Source: Larix kaempferi (lineage: Eukaryota > Streptophyta > Pinopsida > Pinales > Pinaceae). Taken from it: a DNA stretch of 64,000 nucleotides. Numbering within the stretch: the stretch's first letter is position 1; each line of letters begins with the position of its first letter. The DNA is taken from assembly GCA_027924585.1 (NCBI GenBank), contig BSBM01000592.1, positions 2,294,001-2,358,000 of the forward strand. Reading direction: 5' to 3'. Under the pieces are notes generated by a model. It ran no database searches, was not told the origin of the DNA, and was given only the letters and a program-made list of their open reading frames with translations. The translations under genes and the position numbers were made by a program. This document shows positions 10,878 through 23,034 of this stretch, in pieces.

Positions 10878-11485
10878 TGTTGATGTATATGTAACTTCGG
10901 AATGTATTTCATCAGTATATTATATATATATTTATTGTACCCTTATAAGAGATGTGTTATTCCTCTATAAGGAAGTGTCGTCATGTGGATTGACAAGTGT
11001 CGCAAGTGTGTGTACTTGCCGATGGGTTATTAGACCACCTTATGGGGTCGGCCCTAATTAATATATAATATAATGTGGATGTACTCAAGTAGACAAGTCG
11101 GCCCCAGTAGGTCACTGGGAAAAAAGGTGAGTATAAATAGAGATAGGAGATCTCTATTTTACTCACTCGGAAAAGTATCTATCTCTCTCTCTGAAAAGTG
11201 GCGCACTAGTGAGGAGGAGGAGGATCATCTGCTAGGAGACTATCTCAGTGTTGTTTGGTTGTATTTTGGTTGAGCCATTGCTCTCTCTATCTCTGAGGAA
11301 GTTGTGGGGTTTTTCACCTTAGGGTTTTCCCCACGGAAACTCTATGTCTCTTGTCTCTATGCTTTTGATTCATGTGATGCTTGTGATGCTTGTCATATTA
11401 TGATTGTCATGCATTGATATACTGTAGATGTTATTCTCTCAGCAAAGATCCTATAGTATTGTGATTTAATACTAAAAATTTAACA
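10878..11485 (+). repeat. 3' LTR of copia A
   Basis: A 608-bp LTR the same length as the 5' copy, with about four substitutions by eye. It ends TTTAACA and is followed by the second CAATG. Confidence 0.96.
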
Positions 11486-11490
11486 CAATG

Positions 11491-13780
11491 ATTGTGAGTG
11501 AGTTTCTGTGTATTTTTATTTTTTTGTATAATATAAGAAGTACTTGCTAAAGAGAAACATAAATAAATAAATATCCACTCTTCATCATCACTCATGTTTG
11601 TGACTAGTATTTTTCTGACCCTAGCCCCTTAGCCACAATTCATTTTTACTAAACTTTTAGTATATTGTATTTTCCACGAGTTACAAGTAGGAGAAACACA
11701 CCACTTTGAGCAATAAATATTATGTTTGATACAAACATTGGGCATCTAATTTTTCATAATATCATCGATGATATATTGAGAAAAAACGAAATGAAGCCCT
11801 GAAAAACAACTAGGTAAAATAATAAATACTCTTTAACTAAAATTGTATTTTTCAGGATAGAGTATTCAGAAACCTGCTTAAGGGTTCACAACCAATGTAA
11901 GATTAATTAAACAAGGTTACGCATTTGTATTGTACTTGGCTCTAGGGGAAAAATGTGGCACCAAAACAACTCTCACATCTCCATGTACAACATTTTGTAA
12001 ATGAGCCTCTATAACATCCATTATGTGGACTTACTAGTTACACACTAATTTGAAATTGTTCTACTAACTGAACTTAATAAATTGAATAAACTTGAGTGTT
12101 ATACCTGGAATCCTACCATCTTGAGATTCAGTGTATACATCCCTGAAGTTTCATTGGCTATGTCATTTACCTGGAAGGGATAACATTGAATTTATGCTAG
12201 GTTTTGAGAGGTCGTCATAGGCTGCACTCATGCAACCTGTGACGTCGCATCTTGCTCTATTGTAGGGTGCGACGAAGTCAGTTAATGGAAAAAAATAGAT
12301 CCTTCGAGCTCATTCGCGAAGCCTGGTGACTTGGAACCTTATCCCTAACCTCTTGGGGGAGCTGGCACTTGGTTCCTAAACCTCTTGGGGGGATCCCCTA
12401 TCTCTCTCCTACCATATCTCAACCTACCCTATCCATACCCTATCCACTTAGTCCTATATAAGTGAAGCTCTACCCCTCTCCAAAGGAAGGACGTCTATAG
12501 TGTCTACACGCTGGTGAAATTATCTTGGAGAGATCTCTAAATCATCCATTGAGACACTCACACTTCCTTGGGAGGATATGGAAATTGGCTTGGATGGAGA
12601 AGAGCTACTACGTTAAGCCTTGGTTGTAGTCATTCTTACCTATGTACTTTCCCTATATTTACAATAATATAAATGCTTTCCACCAATATTGTTGTGTTGA
12701 TGATATTGTGTAGTTTACTTGCTTAACTGTTTACTTAGATCTATTATTGTATAGATGCTTTTTTACTTGTTTGTCTTGTCCCATGTGTCTTGATAGGTCT
12801 TGCAGCCGAGATCTGACGACCGCGAGGCATGGAGCAACATCTAGGAAGAAGGACTTCAAGTTTAAGGTAAGACATCTAGTGACCCAATCCTTAACTAGGT
12901 CTAGGAAAGTGGTTTGTAGTCTGTACTATTTGTTCTAGACTCACTTTGAGCTAGGGAGATCCAGCTCGCGTCCACTCGAGTGGATTGTCCGTCAAACAAA
13001 TCTCGCGACCATACTGGGGAAAAGAACATTGTTTTGTAGTTGTCAATTTGAATGTCAGTTTCAGTTGATTTCTTGTTACAAGCCATATCATTTTGTCATT
13101 TAGCCTTTTAAGTTGGTTTCACCATCAAATCTTCACTTTGAAGAGTCTGATTGCCTTCCTTTGAGTTTGTACTTCTCATTTATAGACCTTTTATGCTCAT
13201 TATCTGGAGAATTGGTTCACTTTTGAACTTAGATCTCGCCTGTCGCACCTGGTCAGTGTACCTAGAGAGACACTGTGTTGTTTTTTATCTTTGTTCCCTT
13301 TTTGTTAGCATGTCGTCGCAACTCTTCCATTGGTATGCTGCGACATTGTCGCACTCCCCGCATTGGTGAACTACGGTGTCGCACTGTGTACAAGCAAAGA
13401 GTACGCCGATCAGCCAAATTTTCCATACAGGCATGCCCTCTCTAGTTCTGATTTGAGTTTTTGGTTTGTGTGCAGACTCCCTCTGTATTTTAAAATTGAG
13501 TTAGAGATCCCATTTTTCTTTATGTGTTGAGTTGTTTGGTTTTATTTGGAGTTGTTTTGGGTTCCATCTAGGACAAGTCTGAGATCTGGTTGTGGTGGAC
13601 ACTCTTGTCTCCCCCACCTGCATCCACTCACCCTTGCATTCCCTCCTCTCCTTTCCAGATCTGATCATTGTATTAGATCGATTTCTAGACCTCATTTGCA
13701 TTCATCTTTGAGCTTTGCTTGCTTTTAGTGCTTCTTGTTACTGATTGATTTTGAGTGTTTGTGTGTATTTTTGAGTACCC
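11491..13780. other. Unassigned region, possible old LTR promoter
   Basis: No coding region was recognised. Around 12445-12500 a promoter-like CCTATATAAGTGAAG is followed by pyrimidine-rich sequence. About 200 bp on there is ACAATAATATAAATGC, the layout of an LTR or its leader, but no boundaries or duplications were found. The word GTCGCA or its complement recurs unusually often between 12242 and 13390. At 13774-13805 a GAGTACC...GGTACTC palindrome with 13-bp arms spans the junction with the next LTR. Confidence 0.3.
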
Positions 13781-14230
13781 TGTGTACCCAAACACAAGGT
13801 ACTCCCAAAAGACCGAACACCTAGAGCAACCACTTCACACAAACAGATCATAGATTGATACACCGATGTTTTGACGTGGTTTAAACCCTCGTGAGGGAAA
13901 CACTCCACGGCCCCGGCCAAATAGCTTCTACGGGACAATTTATTATGCAAAGAAAGAAAGTTACAAATGAGCTTCTCATAATCGATCAACTAAACAATGA
14001 CCCTCCATGCTCTTTAAATAGAGATCATAGACCAATCAGGTGTTAAGCCACGAATCAAGGTTAGGTATGATCTAAGAGAAGTTGAGCCGTTGGATCACTC
14101 TATGTCGGGAACATATTGTGACCGTCAGATTAAGTATTTACAAATGCATACTAAAGAAACACACTTTCCCTAACGGATATATTACACAAGTTGATCTTAA
14201 CTAACTCCTAAGTGTCTAAAGATCCCAACA
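13781..14230 (-). repeat. Probable solo or truncated copia-type LTR
   Basis: Read on the minus strand, this starts TGTTGGGATC (a common copia LTR start), has a TATA-like TATTTAAAG, and ends GGGTACACA. It is unrelated to the LTRs of A-D. No primer site, purine tract or matching flanking duplication was found (flanks TACCC and CAGCT). It abuts the broken 5' LTR of element B, so this may be a recombination or deletion junction. Confidence 0.55.
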
Positions 14231-14479
14231 CAGCTGCTAAGAGGAGTCTATCTCTTGTACTTTCATTGAGCTATTTCTCTATCTATCTCTGAGGAAGTTG
14301 TGGGGTTTTTCACCTTAGGGTTTTCCCCATAGAAACTCTGTGTGTCTATTGTCTCTCATGCTTTTGCTTCTTGTGATGATTGACATGATTGTTATGATTG
14401 ATATGCATTGATATACTGTACATGTTATCCTCTCAGTAAATATCTTAGAGTATTGTGAATTAATGCTCAAAATTTAACA
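14231..14479 (+). repeat. Truncated 5' LTR of B
   Basis: Matches the 3' LTR of B from AGCTGCTAAGAGGA to the terminal TTTAACA. The upstream 330 bp or so, including U3 and the TATA region, are missing and the solo-LTR-like sequence takes their place. Confidence 0.88.
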
Positions 14480-14491
14480 TGGTATCAGAGC
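14480..14491 (+). promoter_or_regulatory. Primer binding site of B
   Basis: TGGTATCAGAGC follows the truncated LTR directly and is complementary to initiator Met tRNA, as in A and C. Confidence 0.92.
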
Positions 14492-15053
14492 TAACCTGAG
14501 AAGAAGACATTGTGCAGTGACAAAAACTAGGGTTTCTTGCTTATTGGGTTTCTCTCCAGAGATTTTGGAAAAGCAGTATAGTAGATTGACTCTACTCATC
14601 AAGGAGAATCTATCTGTCCAATCAGAGTTCAATTCTGAGCATTTTCAGATTTGGCCCTAAAACTTAGGGTTTCCACAAAAATAGGAATTTCTGAAATTTG
14701 AAGACATAGCTGGACGCTCCTTGGAAAAATCAAAGTTTAGAGCTTTGGATCGAGATTTTTGGCTGGGTAAATCTATGGGAATCTCAAACCCTAATTCAAG
14801 GTCCTCCTTAGTGAACCTGGGAAGACTAAAAGGCATTTCTGAAGGGTGAATATTTGCAGATCTCAAATTTTGAATACACCAAGTTGATCAGATCATCAAG
14901 GCACATATTTATATCCTTTTAGAAAGTTGAAATTCACTTTTTGAATTTTTAGAGTTTTTCCGACAAACCCTAATCCGGGACCAAATCCAGTTTTCAGCAA
15001 AACAAGTGGTAAGACCTAAATCTCTTCTATTTCCATTTGAAGTACTCTTTAAG

Positions 15054-18000
15054 ATATCTCACCACACCAAGCTTGAGGATAAGCTTGAAGGGGTTGATAA
15101 CTTTTGAGCCTGGAAGTATAGGATTGGGTTAATCCTAGAAGAAAATGAATTGGACTCCTACATCAGCTTTGAGGTCCCTATCCCAGAGGATGAAGAGGCT
15201 AAGGTATTGCATAAGAAGAACTTGGTCAAGGCAAAGAGAATCATTGCTGATTGTATCAAAGACCATCTCATACCACATGTGTCATCTCTATAGACACCCA
15301 AGGAGATGTTTGACTCCCTGACCAAGTTATTTGAAGGGAAAAACATAAATCGAAAGATGACTATGTGGAATCAACTGAAAGGGGTCAAGATGTTGAATGG
15401 AGAGACCATTCAATATTACTTCTCCAAGGTCTCTCAGATCAAGGAACAACTTGAAGCTGTGGATGAAGTAGTGGACAATGGTGAAGTTGTTATGACCACA
15501 CTAAATGGCCTACCCAGGTCATGGGATTCCTTTATCCAAGGAATCTGTGCAAGAAAGAAGTTGGTCTCCTTCAGTAGACTGTGGGAGGAATGCTCTCAAG
15601 AAGAAGCAAGGCTTGTGGCCCGAGAAGAAAAGATGGGGAATGAAGATCAATATCTCACAACTCACACCAAGGGAAGCAAGTTTAAGAGGGAGAGATCTCA
15701 TAACAAGAAACATTCTCACCCTCATCACAAGAAGAAAGATATATCTCATGTTCGATCTTTTGAATGCAATGAGAAATGACACCTTGCTTCAGACTGTCCC
15801 AAGAAGAAGAAAGACAACAACAACAACTTCAATAATAAGAAGAAGAACATCAAAAGAAGATATCATGCTCATGTTGCTGAGGATGATGAACCTCCGAGGA
15901 AGAAAGCTAGACTAGAAAGTGATGATCATGACTCATCAAGTGAAGAAGAGTACGTTCTAATCTCTGCTCTCACAGGTACTATCTCTCATGCTTGTAATGA
16001 TTGGATAATTGACAGTGGGGCTTCCAAACACATGACTGGGTTTAAAGAATCTTTTATAAATCTATTTGAACACGAATCACCCCATAAAGTGAAACTTGGG
16101 GATGACTATCAATACCCTATCAAAGGAAGTGGTGAAGCCTCCTATACTCTAGATTCTGGAAAATATTTGAAGATGAAAGAAGTTCTCTATGTACCTAGGC
16201 TCAAGAAAAATATACTCTCCATCTCTGCATTGGATGCAAAAGGCATGAAGGTTGCATTTGTAGATGGCCAAGTCCTAATGTGGCCAAAGGGTAAAACTAT
16301 TGATGATTTAGTGGTGATTGGAGAACAAGAGGGAGGATTGTATAAATTGAAAGGACAACTTGAACATGCCATGGTGCATGAATCCATGGAGCCAAGTGAA
16401 CTTTGGCATAGAAGACTTGCTCATATGCCCTACAGATCATTACCAATTGCAAGTAAGATTGTAGAAGGTCTTCCTGAAATTAAGACCAAGCATGAAGGTG
16501 TTTGCAAAGGATGTGCAAAAGGAAAGAACATAAAGAAGGCATTTCCAAGCAGTGAAAGCAAGGCAAAAGGTATCTTGGAAATTATCCACTCTGATGTATG
16601 CGGCCCAATGTCATCCAGCTCTCTGAATGGGTATGTTTACTATGTCTCTTTCATTGATGACTTCTCTAGGAATACGTGGGTTTACTTCTTGAAGAAAAAA
16701 TATGTTGTATTTGATAAGTTCAAGGAATTCAAAACCTTGATGGAGAACCAAACTGATAAGAAGATCAAAACATTTAGATCCGACAATGGTGGAGAATTTA
16801 CCTCAGGTGACTTCAAGAAGCTATGTAGTGATTCATGGATTAAGAGGGAGTTGACTGCTCTTTACAATCCACAACAAAATCGAGTTGCAGAAAGAAAGAA
16901 TAGAACAATCATGGAAGCAGCAAGGGAAGCGCTGCATGATAAGGATTTACCTATGCATCTATGGGCAGAAGCAGCTAGGACAACTGTATATGTACAGAAC
17001 AGAACACCCCACAAGATATTGGACAACAAGACACCAGAAGAAGTCTTCTCTGGTAATAAACCTTAAGTCAGCCATCTCAGAATATTTGGTTGTCCAGTAT
17101 ACACTCATGTCCCAAAGGAAAAAAGGACCAAGCTAGATCCTTCAGGAAAGAAGGGTATCTTTGTGGGTTACAGTGAAAGTTCGAAGGCTTACAGAATATA
17201 CTTTCCAGGGTTTAAGAAGATTGATATCAGCAGGGATGTGACATTTGATGAAAACTCAACATTCATCAAATCAAGGAAGACACCTGTTGAAGTTTATCAA
17301 GAACCTAAGGAAACTAGATTTCAAGACACTACCATGACTGAAGCAATTCAAGATACAGTTCGTGAAATTGAAGATCCGCAAGAACCTGTAGATCCACCCC
17401 ATGAGAATAACTCTCACAAGAGGAAACCTGCATAGGCTAGAGAGCTCATTCAAGATGTAGAAAGATATGGCATTCTAGAAGAAGAACACAGAGCAAAGAA
17501 AAGAACTAGATCTCATACCAGCTATGTTGCTTTACTCTGTGACATCATAAACAAAAAACCTTCCAGTTATGAAGAAGCAGCGGAAAAGAAAGAATGGAAG
17601 GATGCCATGGTCGAAGAATACCAATCAATAATGAAGAATGATGTTTGGGATGTTGTCCCAAGACCTGAAGGGAAGTTTGTTGTGACTTCCAAGTGGATCT
17701 ACAAGATCAAGCATGATGCAGATGGAAGCATAGAGAAATATAAGGCAAGATTTGTAGCTCATGACTTCTCTCAGAAAGAGGGAATAGATTATGAAGAAAC
17801 TTTTTCTCTTGTAGCCAGGTACACTTCCATCAGATCAGTACTTGCTCTGGCTGCAACGATGAAATGGAAGATAGACCATATGGATGTCAAGACTGCTTTC
17901 TTGAATGGTGAAGTTGAAGAGGAAGTATATGTGGAGAAGCCACTCAGTTTTGAAACACATGACAGGGAGTCAAATGTATGCAGATTGAAGAAATCCTTGT

Positions 18001-19100
18001 ATGGATTAAAACAAGCTCTGAGGACTTGGTATGGTAGGATGGACAGTTTCCTATCCAGTTTGGTATTTACCAAGAGTAAATCAGATTCCAACCTTTACTA
18101 CAAGGTTGAGGAAGGGAATCCTGTGATTCTACTCTTGTATGTGGATGACCTATTTGTAACAGGAGATGACAGATTGATTGCTGATACAAAGAGGAAGCTT
18201 GCTGCTGAGTTCGATATGTAGGACTTGGGGATGATACACTATATTCTAGGTATGGAGGTGTGGCAGAGTGCAGATGGGATCTTCCTTGGACAAGGGAAGT
18301 ACATAGTAGATATCCTGAAGAGTTTCGGGATGATGGATTGCAAGGCCATGGCCACACCTATGGCATCGAACCTGAAGCCTCTGTGTGATGCTTCATCTGA
18401 GCTGGTTGATGTTTCTATGTATCATCAGATGATTGGGTCCTTGATGTACTCGACGAACACGAGACTAGATATTTTCTTTGCGGTGAACACATTGATCCAG
18501 TTCCTGACGGATCCGAGGAGTGTTCACCTGATTGTTGTAAAGCATATTCTGAGGTACTTGAAGGGTATAGTTGATTATGGGCTCAAGTATGAAGCGAATC
18601 AAAAGTTTAACCTGTAGAGTTATTTTGATTCAGATTGGGTAAGTAGTGTTGCAGATAGGGAGAGAACATCTGGGTGTTGCTTTAGTATGGGATCATGTGT
18701 GATCTCTTGGTTTAGTAGGAAGCAGTCTTACGTAGCACTGAGTACAGCCGAGGCTGAGTATGTTGCAGCATGTTCGACTAGTTGTGAGGCAGTATGGATC
18801 TGGAAACTACTGTCTGAGTTATTTGATCTCCCACTGGAGGCTACTGGTCTCTTTTGTGACAACCAGAGTTGTGTGAAGCTGTCTGAGAACCTGGTGTCCC
18901 ACGACAGGTCGAAACACATTGAGATCAAATATCACTATATCATGGATATGGTGGAGAGAGGAGCAGTGAAGCTCCTGTACGATGCGACGGATGAGCAGAT
19001 TGTATATGTGCTGATGAAGCCACTAGCCAGAGTGAAGTTCGAGTACTTCAAAGAGAGGCTTGGCATTCTTCAGATCGACGACACTTCGAGGAAGAAGTGA
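15054..19100 (+). pseudogene. Copia B gag-pol, one frame with stops
   Basis: This is a full-length polyprotein frame of 1349 codons with no frameshift. The start codon is ATA instead of ATG. In-frame stops lie near 15105, 15292, 15777, 17064, 17433, 18219 and 18615. Domains in order: gag; zinc knuckle, its first Gly codon changed to a stop; protease with DSGASKH (about 16012); pre-integrase HHCC; integrase with HSDVCGPM, FRSDNGGEF and the AERKNRT Glu region; RT with an intact YVDD (about 18140); RNase H with STAEAEYVA and a Glu-to-Val-like change in the usual ADVLTKP motif. It cannot be active without readthrough. Confidence 0.92.
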
Positions 19101-19212
19101 TGGACACATTTGTTGAAGCAATTCCAAGCATGGTGGACAGAGGACCCTTCACATGGCTATGGTTGTAAGCGCTGGATGATGAGCATTAGGATGATGTTCT
19201 AGTTTCTGCTCT

Positions 19213-19640
19213 ATATGATCAGTTGGATCATTTATATGAATGTATGTACGCATCATGTTGATGCTGGATATGATCAGGTAGATCATGTATTTGTATATGT
19301 ATCAGGTGGATACTTGTATGATCAGTGTGATCATGTACTTATGTATGTATCAGGTGGATACTTGTATGATCAGTATGATCATGTACTTATGTATATCAGA
19401 TGGATGCATTGTATGATCAGGTGGATCATGTATGATATGTATCAAGTAGATACTGTGTATGCATCAAATGGATATATTGTTTGATCAGGGTAATCACAGA
19501 TGACGAGCTTCAGGATGTCGCTCCAGATGATACGCATTAGGTTGATGCTATGATGATGATCAGGTTGATCATGTGATGATGTACATAAGGACGATGTATG
19601 GTGAGTATCGGTTTGATACTCTGTGGCCATGGACATGTTG
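19213..19640 (+). repeat. Mini-hairpin array in the 3' region of B
   Basis: The same kind of array as in A. TGATC-AGTTG-GATCA, GCATC-ATGTT-GATGC, GTATC-AGGTG-GATAC and TGATC-AGTGT-GATCA types follow each other every 20-45 bp. The order and stems differ from A, so the arrays have turned over while keeping the hairpin form. Confidence 0.8.
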
Positions 19641-19659
19641 TGCAGGTAGCATAGAAAAT

Positions 19660-20110
19660 ATCCTGGGAGATCCTATAATCTGCGCAATGATGCTCTTTCG
19701 AGGTTTTGCTACAGGTAACATAGAAAAGATCCTTTAAAAATTGGACAGGTAGAGTAGTGTGCCTGTAACATCCTGGGTTTCTCTATCGAGATCCTATAGT
19801 CTGCGCTAGGATGCTCTGAGTAGGTTTTTCTATAGTTTCGCATAGAAAATATCCTTTAAAAGCTGAATAGGTAGAGCAGTGTGCTCGTAACATCCTGGGT
19901 TGCTCTATTGAGATCCTATAGTCTGCGCTAGGATGCTCTGAGTAGGTTTTGTGGAAGTTCACATAGAAAAGATCCTTTAAAATCTGGATAGGTAGAGAAG
20001 TGTGCTCATAACATCCTGTGATACTCTATCGAGATCCAGACAGGTAGAGCTGTGTGCTCGTAAAATCCTGGGATGCTCTGAGTAGGTTTTGTGAAGGTCA
20101 ACATGTAAAA
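19660..20110 (+). repeat. Diverged tandem repeats, about 130 bp, in B
   Basis: Three to four imperfect units share GAGATCCTATAGTCTGCGC, AGGATGCTCTGAGTAGG, AAGATCCTTTAAAA and GTAACATCCTGGG. They occupy the position of the 87-bp array in A and share its CATCCTG and GATGCTCT words. Confidence 0.75.
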
Positions 20111-20389
20111 GAACCTATACTCTGCGCTAGGTTTTGTTGACACACGTAATCAGTCCTGGGATCCACAGTATGGCCATTGATGATGAAGACCTGTAGGTGG
20201 TGGGCCTAGATCCAGTATGAAAAAGGACTGGCTCTGTAGAACTTCCTATAACGAGTAGATTCAGAGATTGGTTGAGATAGCAGGAGCAGTGACAATGACG
20301 ATGATACATACATCGATGATGATGATCCAGAGAAGAATTCTTGTGCTAGATAATCTGTGTCGAGAAATACCTTCCTAATTAAGAGGTAA

Positions 20390-20973
20390 TGTTGATGTAT
20401 ATGTAACTTCGGAATGTACTTCATTTATATATTTATTGTACTCCTATAGAGATGTATTATTCCTTTGTACGAAAGTGTCGTCATTCATATTGACAAGTGT
20501 TGCAAGTGTGTTAACTTGCCGATGGGTTATTAGACCACCTTGTAAGGGGTCAGCCCGATATAATGTAATATGAAGTTATTGTACCTAGCTAGACAAGTTG
20601 GCCCCATAAGGTTATTGGGAAAACAGGACAAGTATAAATAGAGTTCGGGAGATCTCTATTTGGATCACTTAGAATCTCATTCTTCCTTCACTCGGAAAGT
20701 GGCGCACTTGTGAGGAGGAGGATTAGCTGCTAAGAGGATTCTATCTCTTGTACTTTGGTTGAGCTACTGCTCTATCTATCTATGAGGAAGTTGTGTGGTT
20801 TTTCACCATAGGGTTTTCCCCCACGAAAACTCTATGTGTCTATTGTCTCTCATGCTTTTGCTTCTTGTGATGATTGACATGCTTGTTATGATTGATATGC
20901 ATTGATATACTATACATGTTATTCTCTCAGTAAAGATCCTAGAGTATTGTGAATTAATGCTCAAAATTTAACA
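20390..20973 (+). repeat. 3' LTR of copia B
   Basis: A 584-bp LTR from TGTTGATGTATATG to TTTAACA. The upstream purine tract is degraded (AAGAGGTAA). It ends inside the decayed minus-strand reading frame described next. Confidence 0.93.
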
Positions 20974-21521
20974 AGCCATCTCCATATCACTTTCTTGTCT
21001 GTAGAAGTCTACTTTATCTATATTTCCAAACTGCTTGAAGTCTGCCTCATACTCATTTCCCCTCCAATCAATGAATGTTGAAGCCATAGGCACTTTAGGC
21101 TCTAAAATTGACATTCTTAGAGTATCATTTTTGTGATATGCCACTGTTAGTAGTCTCTTATCTTATGCTCCCACTTTATTTTTGATGTCTAAGACAAAGT
21201 ATACATTTCTTTCTCTTATGTTCATATACCTTTTTTGAAGGTTTGATTTTACTAGTATTGGGCCTGCAAAAGGTGAGGACTGTAGCACCTGAGGTATTGT
21301 AAATTATATGGTGAGATAATGAGTGAACTTGATTGGTGGCCCATCTCTGCCAACTGGTGGTTGTTCCATAAACTCATTCAACTCTCTTGGGAGCTCATCG
21401 CTTCCCTCTTTCTCTACCAATGCTTGTTATGCCCCTTCTCTTTCTTTTGTTCTGGATTTTTTTATTATTTTGAGGTCCTTATCAACCCCATCAATTTCCA
21501 TATCTATTTGAAGCTCCTCAA
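20974..21521 (-). pseudogene. Decayed repeat-type ORF, downstream part
   Basis: Read on the minus strand, one frame continues through this segment with three stops. It contains stretches such as EGSDELPRELNEFMEQPP, RYMNIRERNVYFVLDI and ASTFIDWRGNEYEADFKQF. It joins the upstream part at 29175 in frame once copia C and one CTCAA copy are removed. The C-terminal side is cut by the 3' LTR of B. I do not recognise a named domain; the style resembles unknown proteins encoded by plant repeats. Confidence 0.6.
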
Positions 21522-22115
21522 TGTTAGATATTGAGCATTAATTCAATATGCTATAGGATCTTTATTGAGAAAATAACATGTACAGTATATCAATGCATAT
21601 CAATCATGTCAAGCATGTCAATCATCACAAGAAACAAAAGCATAAGAGACAATAGACACACAGAGTTTCCGTGGGGAAAACCTTAAGGTGAAAAACCCCA
21701 CAACTTCCTCACAGATAGATAAAGCAATAGTATAACCAAAGTACAACCAAAATATAAGATATAGACTTCTTCTATGTGCTGATCCTCCTCCTCACATGTG
21801 TGCCACTTTCGGAGTCAAGGATGAGTGAGTTTCTGAGTGATCCAAATAGAGATATCTCGATCTCTATTTATACTTGTTATGTTTGCCCAATAACCTTATG
21901 GGGCTGACTTGTCTACCTAGGTACAATAACAACATATTACATAAATCCAGGCCGACCCCTTACAAGGTGGTCTAATAACCCATCGACAAGTTAACACACT
22001 TGCGACACATGTCAATACAAATGACGACACTTCCTTATAGAGGAATAACACATCTCTATAAGGGTACAATAAATATATATAAGAAATACATTCTGAAGTT
22101 ACATATACATCAACA
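21522..22115 (-). repeat. 3' LTR of copia C
   Basis: 594 bp, plus strand TGTTAGATATTGAGC to ACATCAACA. The complement of the purine tract (CTCCCTCTTA) follows at 22116-22125. Confidence 0.93.
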
Positions 22116-22125
22116 CTCCCTCTTA
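22116..22125 (-). promoter_or_regulatory. Polypurine tract of C
   Basis: On the minus strand TAAGAGGGAG directly precedes the 3' LTR, as in A and D. Confidence 0.85.
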
Positions 22126-22439
22126 AATAGGAAGGTATTTCTCAACACAGATCTGCTAGCACAAGTCTTCTTCTCTGGATCATCGTCATCGAATCATCAT
22201 CATTGTCACATCTGCGGCTATCTTGTCCAATCTTTGAATCTACTCGTCATAAGAAGTTCTACATAGCCGGTCCTTTTTCATAATGGATGTAGGCCCACCA
22301 CCTGTAGGTCTTCATCATCAATGGTCACACCGTGGAATCCTCGGGCCTCATCACATGCATCTGCAAAACCTCGTAAGAGCATCCTAGGCCTTTTACGAGC
22401 ACATAGCTTAACCTATCGAATCTCCCAAGATCTTTTACA

Positions 22440-22560
22440 TGCCACTGCACAACCTATCCATGACCACAGAGTATCAACCTGATAATCACCATACATCTAC
22501 CTGATGTATATCATCACATGATCATCCTGATCATCATCATCTCTGCGAGCTAGCCAACAA
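22440..22560 (-). repeat. Short mini-hairpin array in C
   Basis: Fewer hairpins than in A, B or D. ATACATCTACCTGATGTAT and ATGATCATCCTGATCAT are clear. The loops on the element strand are AGGTA and AGGAT. Confidence 0.7.
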
Positions 22561-22753
22561 GTAGGTACACCTCAGGACTGATTACACTGCCTTGCAAAAC
22601 CTGCAAGATCTCTTAGGACTGATTACACTGCCACTGCAAGAGCATCTCAGGATGGATTATATGCCTCTACAAAACCTGTGTACCAAACTGTCACATCAAT
22701 GTCTTCAGATCACCACATAGTCCACAGAGCATAAACCAAATGCACACACATAA

Positions 22754-23034
22754 CACTTACACTCAACATGGGAGGACTAACCTACCACCATGTGAAAGGC
22801 TCACAACACTTACATCAACGACCATGGGAGGCCCAACCTACCACCATGTCGGAACGGACCCAACAGTTACATCAACGACCATGGGAGGACCAACCTACCA
22901 CCATGTCAGAACGGCCCCAACACTTACATCAATGACCATGGGAGGACTAACCTACCACCATGTCGAAACGGCCCCAGCACTTACATCAATGACCATGGGA
23001 GGAATAACCTGCCACCATGTTGGAACGGCTCGTG
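22754..23034 (-). repeat. 53-57 bp tandem repeat, five copies, in C
   Basis: Units start CACTTACA or CAGTTACA at 22754, 22807, 22864, 22921 and 22978. Each has ATGGGAGG, CCTACCACCATGT and a GGC or GGA word. The array is homologous to the 56-bp array of D and absent from A and B, so it marks the C/D subfamily. Confidence 0.88.

Larger units (their letters stand above)
4254..11485 (+). mobile_element. Copia element A: complete LTR pair, defective interior
   Basis: A 7.2-kb Ty1/copia retrotransposon bounded by the 5-bp duplication CAATG (4249-4253 and 11486-11490). Both LTRs are 608 bp and differ at only about four positions by eye, so insertion was recent. In order it has an LTR, initiator-Met primer site, leader, gag-protease remnant, about 1.2 kb of unrelated sequence in place of the integrase, an RT remnant with several internal deletions, RNase H, a repeat-rich 3' untranslated region, a purine tract and an LTR. 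It cannot encode integrase or active RT. It therefore looks like a non-autonomous derivative moved by another element of the family; the trans-mobilisation is inferred, the structure is seen. Confidence 0.95.
14231..20973 (+). mobile_element. Copia element B, 5' truncated
   Basis: A second copy of the family. Only the last 250 bp or so of the 5' LTR remain; the 3' LTR is 584 bp. The shared part differs by about 7%, so it is an old insertion. No left duplication survives; the right flank is AGCCA. The primer site, gag, protease, integrase, RT, RNase H and 3' region are all present in order, which makes B the best local reference for what A, C and D have lost. Confidence 0.92.

Noticed and set aside
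12445-12700. TATATAAG promoter with downstream leader as a host gene start
   Set aside because: No coding sequence follows. The layout fits an old LTR as well as a gene promoter, and no borders could be shown.
20974-20978. AGCCA as the target duplication of copia B
   Set aside because: The left end of B is missing, so no second copy can be compared.
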